A stretch of DNA of 64,000 nt, from assembly GCF_037975245.1 (NCBI RefSeq), contig NC_092574.1:14405213-14469212 (forward strand). The letters run 5' to 3'. Made by a program: the position numbers and the translations under genes. Positions 13,061-24,805 of the stretch are shown here, piece by piece. Below the pieces are notes generated by a model. The model worked only from the letters and a program-made list of their open reading frames with translations, did not search any database and was not told the DNA's origin. Source of the stretch: Apostichopus japonicus (lineage: Eukaryota; Echinodermata; Holothuroidea; Aspidochirotida; Stichopodidae). Position 1 is the first letter of the stretch, and each line of letters starts with the position of its first letter.

Positions 13061-14390
13061 GGCTGGTGGCATGTGGATTATGCAAAACCTGTAACACCTG
13101 CAATATATAAACTAGAAATGAGCAATCAAAACTTTCTTTTTCAATTGCTACCAGTACTACACCATTTTTGGTCCTTCTTCTGTTTAGTTAATAACATGGT
13201 TCCTTTCGTTCTTCGGTCGATCTGTCGTCTTGCTCCTCGTCCGCATTGTCATCACTCTAGAAGCAAACCAGTAGAGTTGTACATTAAGTTTCTCTTTCAT
13301 TTTGATTCGATATGTCCTAAATTTAAATTGCAATATTCGGAGTAATGCTGGTTGCTAAATTAGGTAAATCCTTGCAGGTTTCTTGGTAGCAGCAGACGTA
13401 TCCAAGAAAGAAAGTCCCATAATATAAGAAACGTTCTAGAACGTACTGTCAAAATTTCATCTTCAATTAAATATATTGACATTTTGCAGCAAAATGAGAA
13501 ATTTCTTTAGTGTTATAAGTGAGGAAATCTACTTGTGCTGCAAAACGACAAAATTACTATTTATCAAATGTCACCCATTTCAACATTTGGAAACAAAAAG
13601 ATAACTTATGCTCACATCAGAAGTTCATCAATACCACTGACAATTTGCAGCAAAAATTGATGACCTCAATTCAACATATTCAACAAAAGGTTTGATTACG
13701 CTTCCATCAGAATGCTATCAGTTCAGCATTTTGCAGCAATTATCCAGAAAAGAATTTTAAGATTTTGAAGGCACCTTTACTTGTTCATAGGCTACTACAA
13801 CTGGATCAATCGACAGTAACTGTTAAAATTTGGTTTCTTGTCATAACATATATAGACGTATAGCCTATACTTAACCGCATGAACAAGTATAGTAACAGAT
13901 AACATGTTTCTCGTCTTAAATATGAATGGTATCTAAGAATATCAATAAGTAGTAGAGCATTTTTGCTAGAGTTGGTACTTCTCTTTTTAAAGAAGACAAT
14001 AATATACTAAAATCATTCTTGGTTCATGTGATATATGCCATGCATGACTTCTCCAAACATCTTCTAAGCAAAAATCTTATTGCATTTGGGAGATATGATA
14101 TAGATTTAATGCTTCTTTACACACAAGGCTGAATAACTAACCAAGTTTACATATGACATCATTGAGCCACATGTGATTCATTGTTTTTCTATTGTCCTTT
14201 AATTATTACATTTGTAATGTTTGCATAAATGATGGCTTTTGTGTAAATTTGTTTTTGAACAAATGCTGAATCTCAAATATTGAACCTCTTTAACACGGTC
14301 AACAGCTAGTTAACCTTTGGATTGTGTCGAAAGAAAACCAAAGAGAAAGTATGATTGAAGAGAATCCAAGACAGAGATGGACCAAACACC
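13061..14390. other. no recognisable feature
   Basis: AT-rich unique-looking sequence after the 225-bp array. I see no convincing exon, RNA gene or repeat. A frame open to 13345 starts inside the repeat and is not supported by splice signals or coding character. Confidence 0.6.
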
Positions 14391-14398
14391 ATGGATGT

Positions 14399-15292
14399 CA
14401 GGCGTGGCCGAACGCTAAATTATTGGGGGGGCTAATGTGTGGAGATTATCTAAGCGGAGCGCCACCATCGGTTGGCGCGGAGCGTACAAGAAAATTTTGG
14501 GTTTTTCAAACCCCCAGATGGCTGAAAACGGCACTTCCTGGCACGTTTTATGCTGCGAATACCTAGCCCTAAAATATGGGTCTCAATTGAGCCTGCAATT
14601 TCTCAGATTGCACATTAAAATCTGTAAAAACATTGTAATTTGTACATTCGATGGTGTTTTAAGAGAGCACCTATAACTTGTAGTGTACTCGCAAAGACGT
14701 TTTTGAGTGTAGTAAATTACTACTTGCAATTAAATGCAAAAATTAAATAAATGTCATAAGAAAAAACAGAAAGTCAACAAATGGGTAATTCCAAAACCAT
14801 GTGCAGTTGCCAACAAATTTCTATGAACCAAGCCCTGTCACGAATGCATGTACCCTATACAGTACAGGTGAAATGCTAATATTGTGTTTTTGTTCGTTTA
14901 ATAATTGATTGCGTTTAAACATATAGCCATGTTCCACGCCTTGCGTGTACTCGTAGTGTAAACGCAAATTTTGATGAGTGTAGCATTTAGCTTATTACAC
15001 TCTTATTTAAAACACTAATATTCGATGAGGCCGGGTATGATACAGACAATCATTGTGGTCTATAGCCAGGGGACGGACCGAGGGTCCTCCCAGCACTTAC
15101 TAAAATTATTACACCTAAATTGTATACGTGTGCATCGGACAGATCGACAAGTATGCATTGAAAAATGGGCAGATGCACGTTTCGAAGCCTTGGTAAATAT
15201 TGGGGGGGCTTATCATGCATTTGCCCCTCAACTTCTTTATTGGGGGGCTGAGCCCCCCAAGCGCCCCCCCCCCCCCGGTTCCGCCGCCACTA
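14399..15292. mobile_element. probable non-autonomous hAT-type element
   Basis: The left end reads CAGGCGTGGCCGAACG. The right end, read in reverse complement, is TAGTGGCGGCGGAACC, a loose inverted repeat of the CAGTGGCG type common to hAT transposons. The flanking 8-mers are ATGGATGT (14391-14398) and ATGGAAGT (15293-15300), 7 of 8 identical, as expected for an aged 8-bp target duplication. The interior holds G-runs near both ends (ATTGGGGGGGCT at about 14424 and 15200) and no transposase frame. The ends match each other only partly, so two abutting fragments are the alternative. Confidence 0.45.
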
Positions 15293-15300
15293 ATGGAAGT

Positions 15301-15933
15301 GTATGCTCTACTGACATATGTCTCCCCTTGCATCTTACAAACAATAGACCAGGAATATGTGACTACACATTCCTGGATGTAAGCTGATATTTACTTGCTA
15401 TAGGCCTATAGGCTTATACAGATTAGGCCTACACTTAAGTAAAGACCAACAACGTTGCACTTAAAATATCTGACATCATTGCCTTCTGTTTACATGCATG
15501 GTGTTATAATTATTTTACAGTTACGCACATTATTAGCAATTTTTTTAAGGATGTGTTGCATTCCTCAGCCAAAACAAAGGAAAAGTAACTTAATAGTACT
15601 CACCAAGTTCCCTTCAATGCAGCCCGCATTATTCCGTATGCAAGGTATACGTTACACTGCCTCTCTTCCGTTCCCGAAGTCTAAAATGAAGTTCCCGCCC
15701 AGCGCGCGTCTGTCGCGTGCCTTACCTCATGAATATGGATATTTCTTGTCTTGTCTTTCATCAAAGTCAGTCAACCACACATACTATAGGTGTGTCAGCC
15801 AAGGTGTCACCCGATTCCCTTCCATGTTTATCTTCTAACCGTGCAAATTCGATTACGGCATTGAAACCGGCACTCCTAATTGGTCCAAAGTGGTACTAGT
15901 AATTATTATAGGACAGTATGATACATTGCCGCG
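15301..15933 (+). promoter_or_regulatory. possible promoter region of the small gene
   Basis: No repeat is obvious here. The part from 15660 to 15730 is richer in CpG (CCCGCCCAGCGCGCGTCTG), and an inverted CCAAT box (ATTGG) lies near 15879, about 55 bp before the candidate ATG at 15934. An out-of-frame ATG at 15917 precedes it. No TATA box is clear. The promoter role is inferred only from position. Confidence 0.25.
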
Positions 15934-16036
15934 ATGAGACGAGACGGAAATAAGGTTGCTAAATGGCGATTATTCGTTCCAAATGAAACCAGGAAAGTTG
16001 TGGTGTTCGGGGAATTCAGAGATTTAGCTGAAACCG
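15934..16036 (+). CDS. candidate first coding exon of a small two-exon gene
   Basis: ATG at 15934 opens a 103-nt exon of 34 codons plus one base, ending at CCG|GTAGGC (GT at 16037). The peptide begins MRRDGNKVAKWRLFV and ends FGEFRDLAET; it is charged and has a short VVVF hydrophobic patch. No family is recognised. The trailing G (phase 1) joins exactly to the acceptor TTTCAG|AT at 17050, giving an Asp codon and an open frame of 31 more codons to a TAA at 17143. The spliced product would be 65 residues. Support comes from the matching splice phase, a G at -3 of the ATG, and conservation of the second exon's frame in the downstream array. There is no homology or transcript evidence, so it may be chance. 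Confidence 0.4.
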
Positions 16037-16313
16037 GTAGGCATTTATTTTTGAGTTAATATTAGGTATGTTTAGAACTACTCATAAAAAGAAGCCATAA
16101 AAGGCGGTTGTACGTACGCGACTTCGGTCGAGCCTACAGATAATAATAGTATTACCATCAAGATACTAAACCTTGCTATATAGGAGCACTACGCCTAGTT
16201 ATTGCCTATTCTATAGGCTTTGCCATAGTTTAAGTAACAATACATATTGAGGAAGGTAGGACTAGGCCTATACTTCTTGCGAACTTTTGAACTAGTACTA
16301 GTAGTATAGTAAA

Positions 16314-16900
16314 GGCTTCATAATTGACGCACCCCCGTAATTGACGCACCTTCAATTATTACTAGGAACGATACAGCAGGCCACCTAAACTTTTTGCGGT
16401 GAAGCAGAATTACATATTTCATGAGTTTGAATCCATTTCAGCTATTTGCTTACCAAATTGTGGTATTTTTTAAGCTTTTAACACCTTCTCCCCTGTTTTG
16501 CACGTTTGTTGGGCATTTGGAAATCTTACACCCTAAATATAACCAACATTACCTCAATATGATAACGCCACTCTCTGGGACCTAACCTGTCTGAGCTTAG
16601 AGGCTCAGAGCATAGCAAACAGCATCTAAAGTCAATGGATGTATTCTAAGCCCTACTCTACAGTTAGTTTTTCGACCAATTTGTCAATTTAGGGGTATGG
16701 AAAAACTTGACACGGCAGACATTTTGTGGTCAAATTCTGCTCAATTGTACGGTGCGTTATAAGCACAGAACCTTAAATATTTTGAGATCATAACATTGCG
16801 GAGGAACTTCACATATGAAAAACACAAACAGTTGAGTGATTTGGATTTTTCTTTGATAGACATCGTTGATCAAATCCTTAAGTGCGTCAATTATGAGCCC
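16314..16900. mobile_element. MITE-like element with 15-bp perfect terminal inverted repeat
   Basis: TCATAATTGACGCAC at 16318-16332 is repeated as its exact reverse complement at 16882-16896. The similarity extends a few bases outward (GGCT before the left copy, AGCC after the right one). A second TAATTGACGCACC follows the left end as a direct subrepeat. The interior has no transposase frame. No target duplication is clear, so the superfamily is open. It lies in the proposed intron 16037-17050. Confidence 0.55.
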
Positions 16901-17050
16901 ACCATGCTACATACTTGCAGTAGGGATGTTTGCCTACAAAACTAGTGAACTAGCACTATTAAGCACTAGCTAGTACGTACTTGGGGTAGGGGTGTTTAGG
17001 CATACAATTCCACAGGCAACATTAGTGTTTTTCTAGCCTTGCTCTTTCAG

Positions 17051-17145
17051 ATCCAGTGGATGGATTAAAGACGCAGGCAGACGACATTTTGAGAAGAAGG
17101 GTGATGACTGTGGAAGGTGTATGCAGACGGAAGGAAGTGGATTAA
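17051..17145 (+). CDS. candidate terminal exon, founder-like first unit of the array
   Basis: The acceptor GCTCTTTCAG ends at 17050. The exon completes the split codon from 16036 and encodes DPVDGLKTQADDILRRRVMT followed by VEGVCRRKEVD and TAA at 17143-17145. The last array unit (26668-26759) is also diverged from the array consensus. It keeps the same frame, the same VEGVCRRKEVD ending and a TAA at the same place, but one codon fewer. Both outer copies therefore preserve a C-terminal exon structure, whereas most inner copies have GGAGGTGG in place of the VCRR segment. The peptide is strongly charged and could form a short helix. Function is unknown. Confidence 0.4.
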
Positions 17146-20100
17146 GACGCTGGACTTTGCCACCAGAAGAAGAGGGGGTCCCTGGGAAAGTGGGGGGTTT
17201 ACGTATTTGATATGTTTAATGTTTTTCTAGCCTTGATCTTTCAGATCCAAAGGATGGATTAAAGAAGCAGGACGACATAAGAAGAAGGATGACGACTGTG
17301 GAAGGTGGAGGTGGACGGAAGGAAGTGGATTAAGACGCTGGACTTTACCACCAGAAGAAGAGGGGGGTTCCTGGAATAGTGGGGGGTTTATGTATTTGAT
17401 ATGTTTGAATGTTTTTCTAGCCATGACTGTGGAAGGTGGAGGTGGACGGAAGGAAGTGGGTTTAGACGCTGGACTTTGCCACCAGAAGAAGAGGGGGGTC
17501 CTTGGGATAGTGGGGGGTTTATGTATTTGATATGTTTAAATGTTTTTCTAGCCTTGATCTTTCAGATCCAGTGGATGGATTAAAGAAGCAGGACGACATA
17601 AGAAGAAGGATGATGACTGTGGAAGGTGGAGGTGGACGGAAGGAAGTGGATTTAGACGCTGGACTTTACCACCAGAAGAAGAGGGGGTTCCTGGGATAGT
17701 GGGGGGTTAATGTATTTGATATGTTTAAATGTTTTTCTAGCCTTGATCTTTCAGATCCAGTAGATGGATTAAAGAAGCAGGAAGACATAAGAAGTAGGAT
17801 GATGACTGTGGAAGGTGGAGGTGGACGGAAGGAAGTGGATTTAGACGCTGGACTTGCCACCAGAAGAAGAGGGGGGTCCCTGGGATAGTGGGGGGTTAAT
17901 GTATTTGATATGTTTAACTGTTTTTCTAGCCTTGATCTTTCAGATCCAGTAGATGGATTAAAGAAGCAGGGAGACATAATAAGTAGGATGATGACTGTGG
18001 CAGGTGGAGGTGGACGGGGGAAGGAAGTGGATTTAGAAGCTGGACTTTGCCACCAGAAGAAGAGGGGGGTCCCTGGGATAGTGGGGGGATTATGTATTTG
18101 ATATGTTTTAATGTTCTTCTAGCTTTGATCTTTCAGATCCAGTAGATGGATTAAAGAAGCAGGAAGACATAAGAAGTAGGATGATGACTGTGGAAGGTGG
18201 AGGTGGACGGAAGGAAGTGGATTGAGACGCTGGACTATGCCACCTGAAGAAGAGGGGGGTCCCTGGGATAGTGGGTGGTTTATGTATTTGATATGTTTAA
18301 CTGTTTTTCTAGCCTTGATCTTTCAGATCCAGTGGATGGATTAAAGAAGCAGGACGACATAAGAAGAAGGATGATGACTGTGGAACGTGGAGGTGGACGG
18401 AAGGAAGTGGATTTAGACGCTGGACTTTGCCACCAGAAGAAGAGGGGGGTCCCTGGGATAGTGGGTGGCTTATGTATTTGATATGTTTAAATGTTTTTCT
18501 AGCTTTGATCTTTCAGATCCAGTAGATGGATTAAAGAAGCCGGAAGACATAAGAAGTAGGATAATGACTGTGGAAGGTGGAGGTGGACGGAAGGAAGTGG
18601 ATTTAGACGCTGGACTTGCCACCAGAAGAAGAGGGGGGTCCCTGGGATAGTGGGGTGTTAATGTATTTGATATGTTTAACTGTTTTTCTAGCCTTGATCT
18701 TTCAGATCCAGTGGATGGATTAAAGAAGAAGGAAGACATAAGAAGTAGGATGATGACTGTGGAAGGTTGAGGTGGACGGAAGGAAGTGGATTGAGACGCT
18801 GGACTTTGCCACCAGAAGAAGAGGGGGGTCCCTGGGATAGTGGGGGTTTATGTATTTGATATGTTTAACTGTTTTTCTAGCTTTGATCTTTCAGATCCAG
18901 TGGATGGATTAAAGAAGCAGGAAGACATAAGAAGTAGGATGATGACTGTGGAAGGTGGAGGTGGACGGAAGGAAGTGGATGAAGACGCTGGACTATGCCA
19001 CCTGAAGAAGAGGGGGGTCCCTGGGATAGTGGGTGGTTTATGTATTTGATATGTTTAACTGTTTTTCTAGCCTTGATCTTTCAGATCCAGTGGATGGATT
19101 AAAGAAGCAGGACGACATAAGAAGAAGGATGATGACTGTGGAACGTGGAGGTGGACGGAAGGAAGTGGATTTAGACGCTGGACTTTGCCACCAGAAGAAG
19201 AGGGGGGTCCCTGGGATAGTGGGTGGCTTATGTATTTGATATGTTTAAATGTTTTTCTAGCTTTGATTTTTCAGATCCAGTAGATGGATTAAAGAAGCCG
19301 GAAGACATAAGAAGTAGGATAATGACTGTGGAAGGTGGAGGTGGACGGGGGAAGGAAGTGGATTTAGCCGCTGGACTTGCCACCAGAAGAAGAGGGGGGT
19401 CCCTGGGATAGTGGGGGGTTAATGTATTTGATATGTTTAACTGTTTTTCTAGCCATGACTGTGGAAGGTGGAGGTGGACGGAAGGAAGTGGATTTAGACG
19501 CTGGACTTGCCACCAGAAGAAGAGGGGGGTCCCTGGGATAGTGGGGGGTTAATGTATTTGATATGTTTAACTGTTTTTCTAGCCTTGATCTTTCAGATCC
19601 AGTGGATGGATTAAAGAAGCAGGAAGACATAAGAAGTAGGATGATGACTGTGGAAGGTGGAGGTGGACGGAAGGAAGTGGATTGAGACGCTGGACTTTGC
19701 CACCAGAAGAAGAGGGGGGTCCCTGGGATAGTGGGGGGTTTATGTATTTGATATGTTTAACTGTTTTTCTAGCTTTGATCTTTCAGATCCAGTGGATGGA
19801 TTAAAGAAGCAGGAAGACATAAGAAGTAGGATGATGACTGTGGAAGGTGGAGGTGGACGGAAGGAAGTGGATTGAGACGCTGGACTTTGCCACCAGAAGA
19901 AGAGGGGGGTCCCTGGGATAGTGGGTGGTTTATGTATTTGATATGTTTAACTGTTTTTCTAGCCTTGATCTTTCAGATCCAGTGGATGGATTAAAGAAGC
20001 AGGAAGCCATAAGAAGTAGGATGATGACTGTGGAAGGTGGAGGTGGACGGGGGAAGGAAGTGGATTTAGACGCTGGACTTTGCCACCAGAAGAAGAGGGG

Positions 20101-21342
20101 GATCCCTGGGATAGTGGGGGGTTTATGTATTTGATATGTTTAACTGTTTTTCTAGCCTTGATCTTTCAGATCCAGTAGATGGATTAAAGAAGCAGGGAGA
20201 CATAAGAAGTAGGATGATGACTGTGGAAGGTGGAGGTGGACGGGGGAAGGAAGTGGATTTAGACGCTGGACTTTGCCACCAGAAGAAGAGGGGGGTCCCT
20301 GGGATAGTGGGTGGCTTATGTATTTGATATGTTTAAATGTTTTTCTAGCTTTGATTTTTCAGATCCAGTAGATGGATTAAAGAAGCAGGGAGACATAAGA
20401 AGTAGGATGATGACTGTGGAAGGTGGAGGTGGACGGAAGGAAGTGGATTTAGACGCTGGACTTGCCACCAGAAGAAGAGGGGGGTCCCTGGGATAGTGGG
20501 GGGTTAATGTATTTGATATGTTTAACTGTTTTTCTAGCTTTGATCTTTCAGATCCAGTAAATTGATTAAAGAAGCACGAAGACATAAGAAGTAGGATGAT
20601 GACTGTGGAAGGTGGAGGTGGACGGAAGGAAGTGGATTGAGACGCTGGACTTTGCCACCAGAAGAAGAGGGGGTTCCTGGGATAGTGGAGGGTTAATGTA
20701 TTTGATATGTTTAACTGTTTTTCTAGCTTTGATCTTTCAGATCCAGTGGATGGATTAAAGAAGCAGGACGACATAAGAAGAAGGATGATGACTGTGGAAG
20801 GTGGAGGTGGACGGAAGGAAGTGGATTTAGACGCTGGACTTGCCACCAGAAGAAGAGGGGGGTCCCTGGGAAAGTGGGGGGTTAATGTATTTGATATGTT
20901 TAACTGTTTTTCTAGCTTTGATCTTTCAGATCCAGTGGATTGATTAAAGAAGCAGGAAGACATAAGAAGTAGGATGATGACTGTGGAAGGTGGAGGTGGA
21001 CGGAAGGAAGTGGATTGAGACGCTGGACTTTGCCACCAGAAGAAGAGGGGGTTCCTGGGATAGTGGGGGGTTAATGTATTTGATATGTTTAACTGTTTTT
21101 CTAGCTTTGATCTTTCAGATCCAGTGGATGGATTAAAGAAGCAGGAAGACATAAGAAGTAGGATGATGACTGTGGAAGGTTGAGGTGGACGGAAGGAAGT
21201 GGATTAAGACGCTGGACTTTGCCACCAGAAGAAGAGGGGGGTCCCTGGGATAGTGGGGTGTTTATGTATTTGATATGTTTTAATGTTCTTCTAGCTTTGA
21301 TTTTTCAGATCCAGTAGATGGATTAAAGAAGCAGGAAGACAT

Positions 21343-21855
21343 AAGAAGTAGGATGATGACTGTGGAAGGTGGAGGTGGACGGAAGGAAGTGGATTTAGAC
21401 GCTGGACTTTGCCACCAGAAGAAGAGGGGGTCCCTGGGTTAGTGGGTGGGTTATGTAATTAATATGTTTAAATGATTTTCTAGCTTTTATCTTTCAGATC
21501 CAGAGAATGGATTAAAGAAGCAGGACGACATAAGAAGTAGGATGATGACTGTGGAAGGTGGAGGTGGACGGAAGGAAGTGGATTTAGACGATAGACTATG
21601 CCACCAGAAGAAGAGGGGGGGTCCCTGGGATAGTGGGTGGTTTATGTATTTGATATGTTAAACTGTTTTTCTAGCCTTGATCTTTCAGATGCAGAGGATA
21701 GATTAAAGAAGCAGGACGACATAGGAAGTAGGATGATGACTGTGGAAGGTGGAGGTGGACGGAAGGAAGTGGATTAAGACGCTGGACTATGCCACCAGAA
21801 GAAGAGGGGGGTCCCTGGGATAGTGGGTGGTTTATGTATTTGATATGTTTAACTG
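21343..21855. repeat. block duplicated within the array at 1328-bp offset
   Basis: The run with TCCCTGGGTTAGTGGGTGGG, TTATGTAATTAATATG and ATCCAGAGAATGG is repeated at about 22671-23183 with an offset of 1328 bp. These variant words are absent from most units, so the block moved as one piece and not by single-unit conversion. Confidence 0.7.
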
Positions 21856-23304
21856 TTTTTCTAGCCTTGATCTTTCAGATCCAGTGGATGGATTAAAGAA
21901 GCAGGAAGCCATAAGAAGAAGGATGATGACTGTGGAAGGTGGAGGTGGACGGAAGGAAGTGGATTGAGACGCTGGACTTTGCCACCAGAAGAGGAGGGGG
22001 GTCCCTGGGATAGTGGGTGGTTTATGTATTTGATATGTTTAACTGTTTTTCTAGCCTTGATCTTTCAGATCCAGTGGATGGATTAAAGAAGCAGGAAGAC
22101 ATAAGAAGTAGGATAATGACTGTGGAAGGTGGAGGTGGACGGAAGGAAGTGGATTTAGACGCTGGACTTGCCACCAGAAGAAGAGGGGGGTCCCTGGGAT
22201 AGTGGGGGGTTAATGTATTTGATATGTTTATCTGTTTTTCTAGCTTTGATTTTTCAGATCCAGTAGATGGATTAAAGAAGCCGGAAGACATAAGAAGTAG
22301 GATAATGACTGTGGAAGGTGGAGGTGGACGGAAGGAAGTGGATTTAGACGCTGGACTTGCCACCAGAAGAAGAGGGGGGTCCCTGGGATAGTGGGGGGTT
22401 AATGTATTTGATATGTTTAACTGTTTTTCTAGCCTTGATCTTCCAGATCCAGTGGATGGATTAAAGAAGCAGGAAGACATAAGAAGTAGGATGATGACTG
22501 TGGAAGGTTGAGGTGGACGGAAGGAAGTGGATTGAGACGCTGGACTTTGCCACCAGAAGAAGAGGGGGGTCCCTGGGATAGTGGGGGGTTAATGTATTTG
22601 ATATGTTTAACTGTTTTTCTAGCTTTGATTTTTCAGATCCAGTGGATTGATTAAAGAAGCAGGAAGACATAAGAAGTAGGATGATGACTGTGGAAGGTGG
22701 AGGTGGACGGAAGGAAGTGGATTTAGACGCTGGACTTTGCCACCAGAAGAAGAGGGGGTCCCTGGGTTAGTGGGTGGGTTATGTAATTAATATGTTTAAA
22801 TGATTTTCTAGCTTTTATCTTTCAGATCCAGAGAATGGATTAAAGAAGCAGGACGACATAAGAAGTAGGATGATGACTGTGGAAGGTGGAGGTGGACGGA
22901 AGGAAGTGGATTTAGACGATAGACTATGCCACCAGAAGAAGAGGGGGGGTCCCTGGGATAGTGGGTGGTTTATGTATTTGATATGTTAAACTGTTTTTCT
23001 AGCCTTGATCTTTCAGATGCAGAGGATAGATTAAAGAAGCAGGACGACATAGGAAGTAGGATGATGACTGTGGAAGGTGGAGGTGGACGGAAGGAAGTGG
23101 ACTAAGACGCTGGACTATGCCACCAGAAGAAGAGGGGGGTCCCTGGGATAGTGGGTGGTTTATGTATTTGATATGTTTGAATGTTTTTCTAGCCATGACT
23201 GTGGAAGGTGGAGGTGGACGGAAGGAAGTGGATTGAGACGCTGGACTTTGCCACCAGAAGAAGAGGGGGGTCCCTGGGATAGTGGGTGGCTTATGTATTT
23301 GATA

Positions 23305-24805
23305 TGTTTAAATGTTTTTCTAGCTTTGATTTTTCAGATCCAGTAGATGGATTAAAGAAGCCGGAAGACATAAGAAGAAGGATGATGACTGTGGAAGGTG
23401 GAGGTGGACGGGGGAAGGAAGTGGATTTAGACGCTGGACTTTGCCACCAGAAGAAGAGGGGGTTCCTGGGATAGTGGGGGGTTAATGTATTTGATATGTT
23501 TAACTGTTTTTCTAGCTTTTATCTTTCAGATCCAGTGGATGGATTAAAGAAGCAGGAAGACATAAGAAGAAGGATGATGACTGTGGAAGGTGGAGGTGGA
23601 CGGAAGGAAGTGGATTTAGACGCTGGACTTTGCCACCAGAAGAAGAGGGGGTCCCTGGGTTAGTGGGTGGGTTATGTAATTAATATGTTTAAATGATTTT
23701 CTAGCTTTTATCTTTCAGATCCAGAGAATGGATTAAAGAAGCAGGACGACATAGGAAGTAGGATGATGACTGTGGAAGGTGGAGGTGGATGGAAGGAAGT
23801 GGATTAAGACGCTGGAATTTGCCACCAGAAGAAGAGGGGGGTCCCTGGGATAGTGGGTGGTTTATGTATTTGATATGTTTGAATGTTTTTCTAGCCATGA
23901 CTGTGGAAGGTGGAGGTGGACGGAAGGAAGTGGATATAGACGCTGGACTATGCCACCAGAAGAAGAGGGGGATCCCTGGGATAGTGGGGGGTTTATGTAT
24001 TTTATATGTTTAACTGTTTTTCTAGCCTAGATCTTTCAGATGCAGAGGATAGATTAAAGAAGCAGGAGGACTTAGGAAGTAGGATGATGACTGTGGAAGG
24101 TGGAGGTGGACTGAAGGAAGTGGATTAAGACGCTGGACTATGCCACCTGAAGAAGAGGGGGGTCCCTGGGATAGTGGGTGGTTTATGTATTTGATATGTT
24201 AAACTGTTTTTCTAGCCTAGATCTTTCAGATGCAGAGGATAGATTAAAGAAGCAGGACGACATAGGAAGTAGGATGATGACTGTGGAAGGTGGAGGTGGA
24301 CGGAAGGAAGTGGACTAAGACGCTGGACTATGCCACCAGAAGAAGAGGGGGGTCCCTGGGATAGTGGGTGGTTTATGTATTTGATATGTTTGAATGTTTT
24401 TCTAGCCATGACTGTGGAAGGTGGAGGTGGACGGAAGGAAGTGGATTGAGACGCTGGACTTTGCCACCAGAAGAAGAGGGGGGTCCCTGGGATAGTGGGT
24501 GGCTTATGTATTTGATATGTTTAAATGTTTTTCTAGCTTTGATTTTTCAGATCCAGTAGATGGATTAAAGAAGCCGGAAGACATAAGAAGACATATGTAA
24601 TTAATATGTTTTAACTGTGTTTCTAGCCTTGTTCTTTCAGATCCAGTGGATGGATTAAAGAAGCAGGACGAAGACGTAAGAAGAAGGATGATGTCGGCAG
24701 AAGGTGTACGTAGAGGGAAGGAGGTGGATAAAAATGCTTGACAATGCCACCAGAAGAAGAGGGGGGTCCCTGGGATAGTGGGTGGGTTATGTATTTGATA
24801 TGTTT
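23305..24805. repeat. 1.5-kb block duplicated at 1627-bp offset
   Basis: This block, including the unusual unit with AAGAAGACATATGTAATTAA, recurs at about 24932-26432, always offset by 1627 bp. It appears essentially identical over its length, which implies a recent unequal exchange. Confidence 0.8.

Noticed and set aside
14324-14676. Two overlapping 80-codon frames
   Set aside because: They lie across the left end of the hAT-type element and have no gene-like features.
20316-21152. 278-codon antisense frame in the exon array
   Set aside because: It is the antisense of several consecutive units whose lengths keep one frame. It has no start context and repeats the same segment about every 63 residues.
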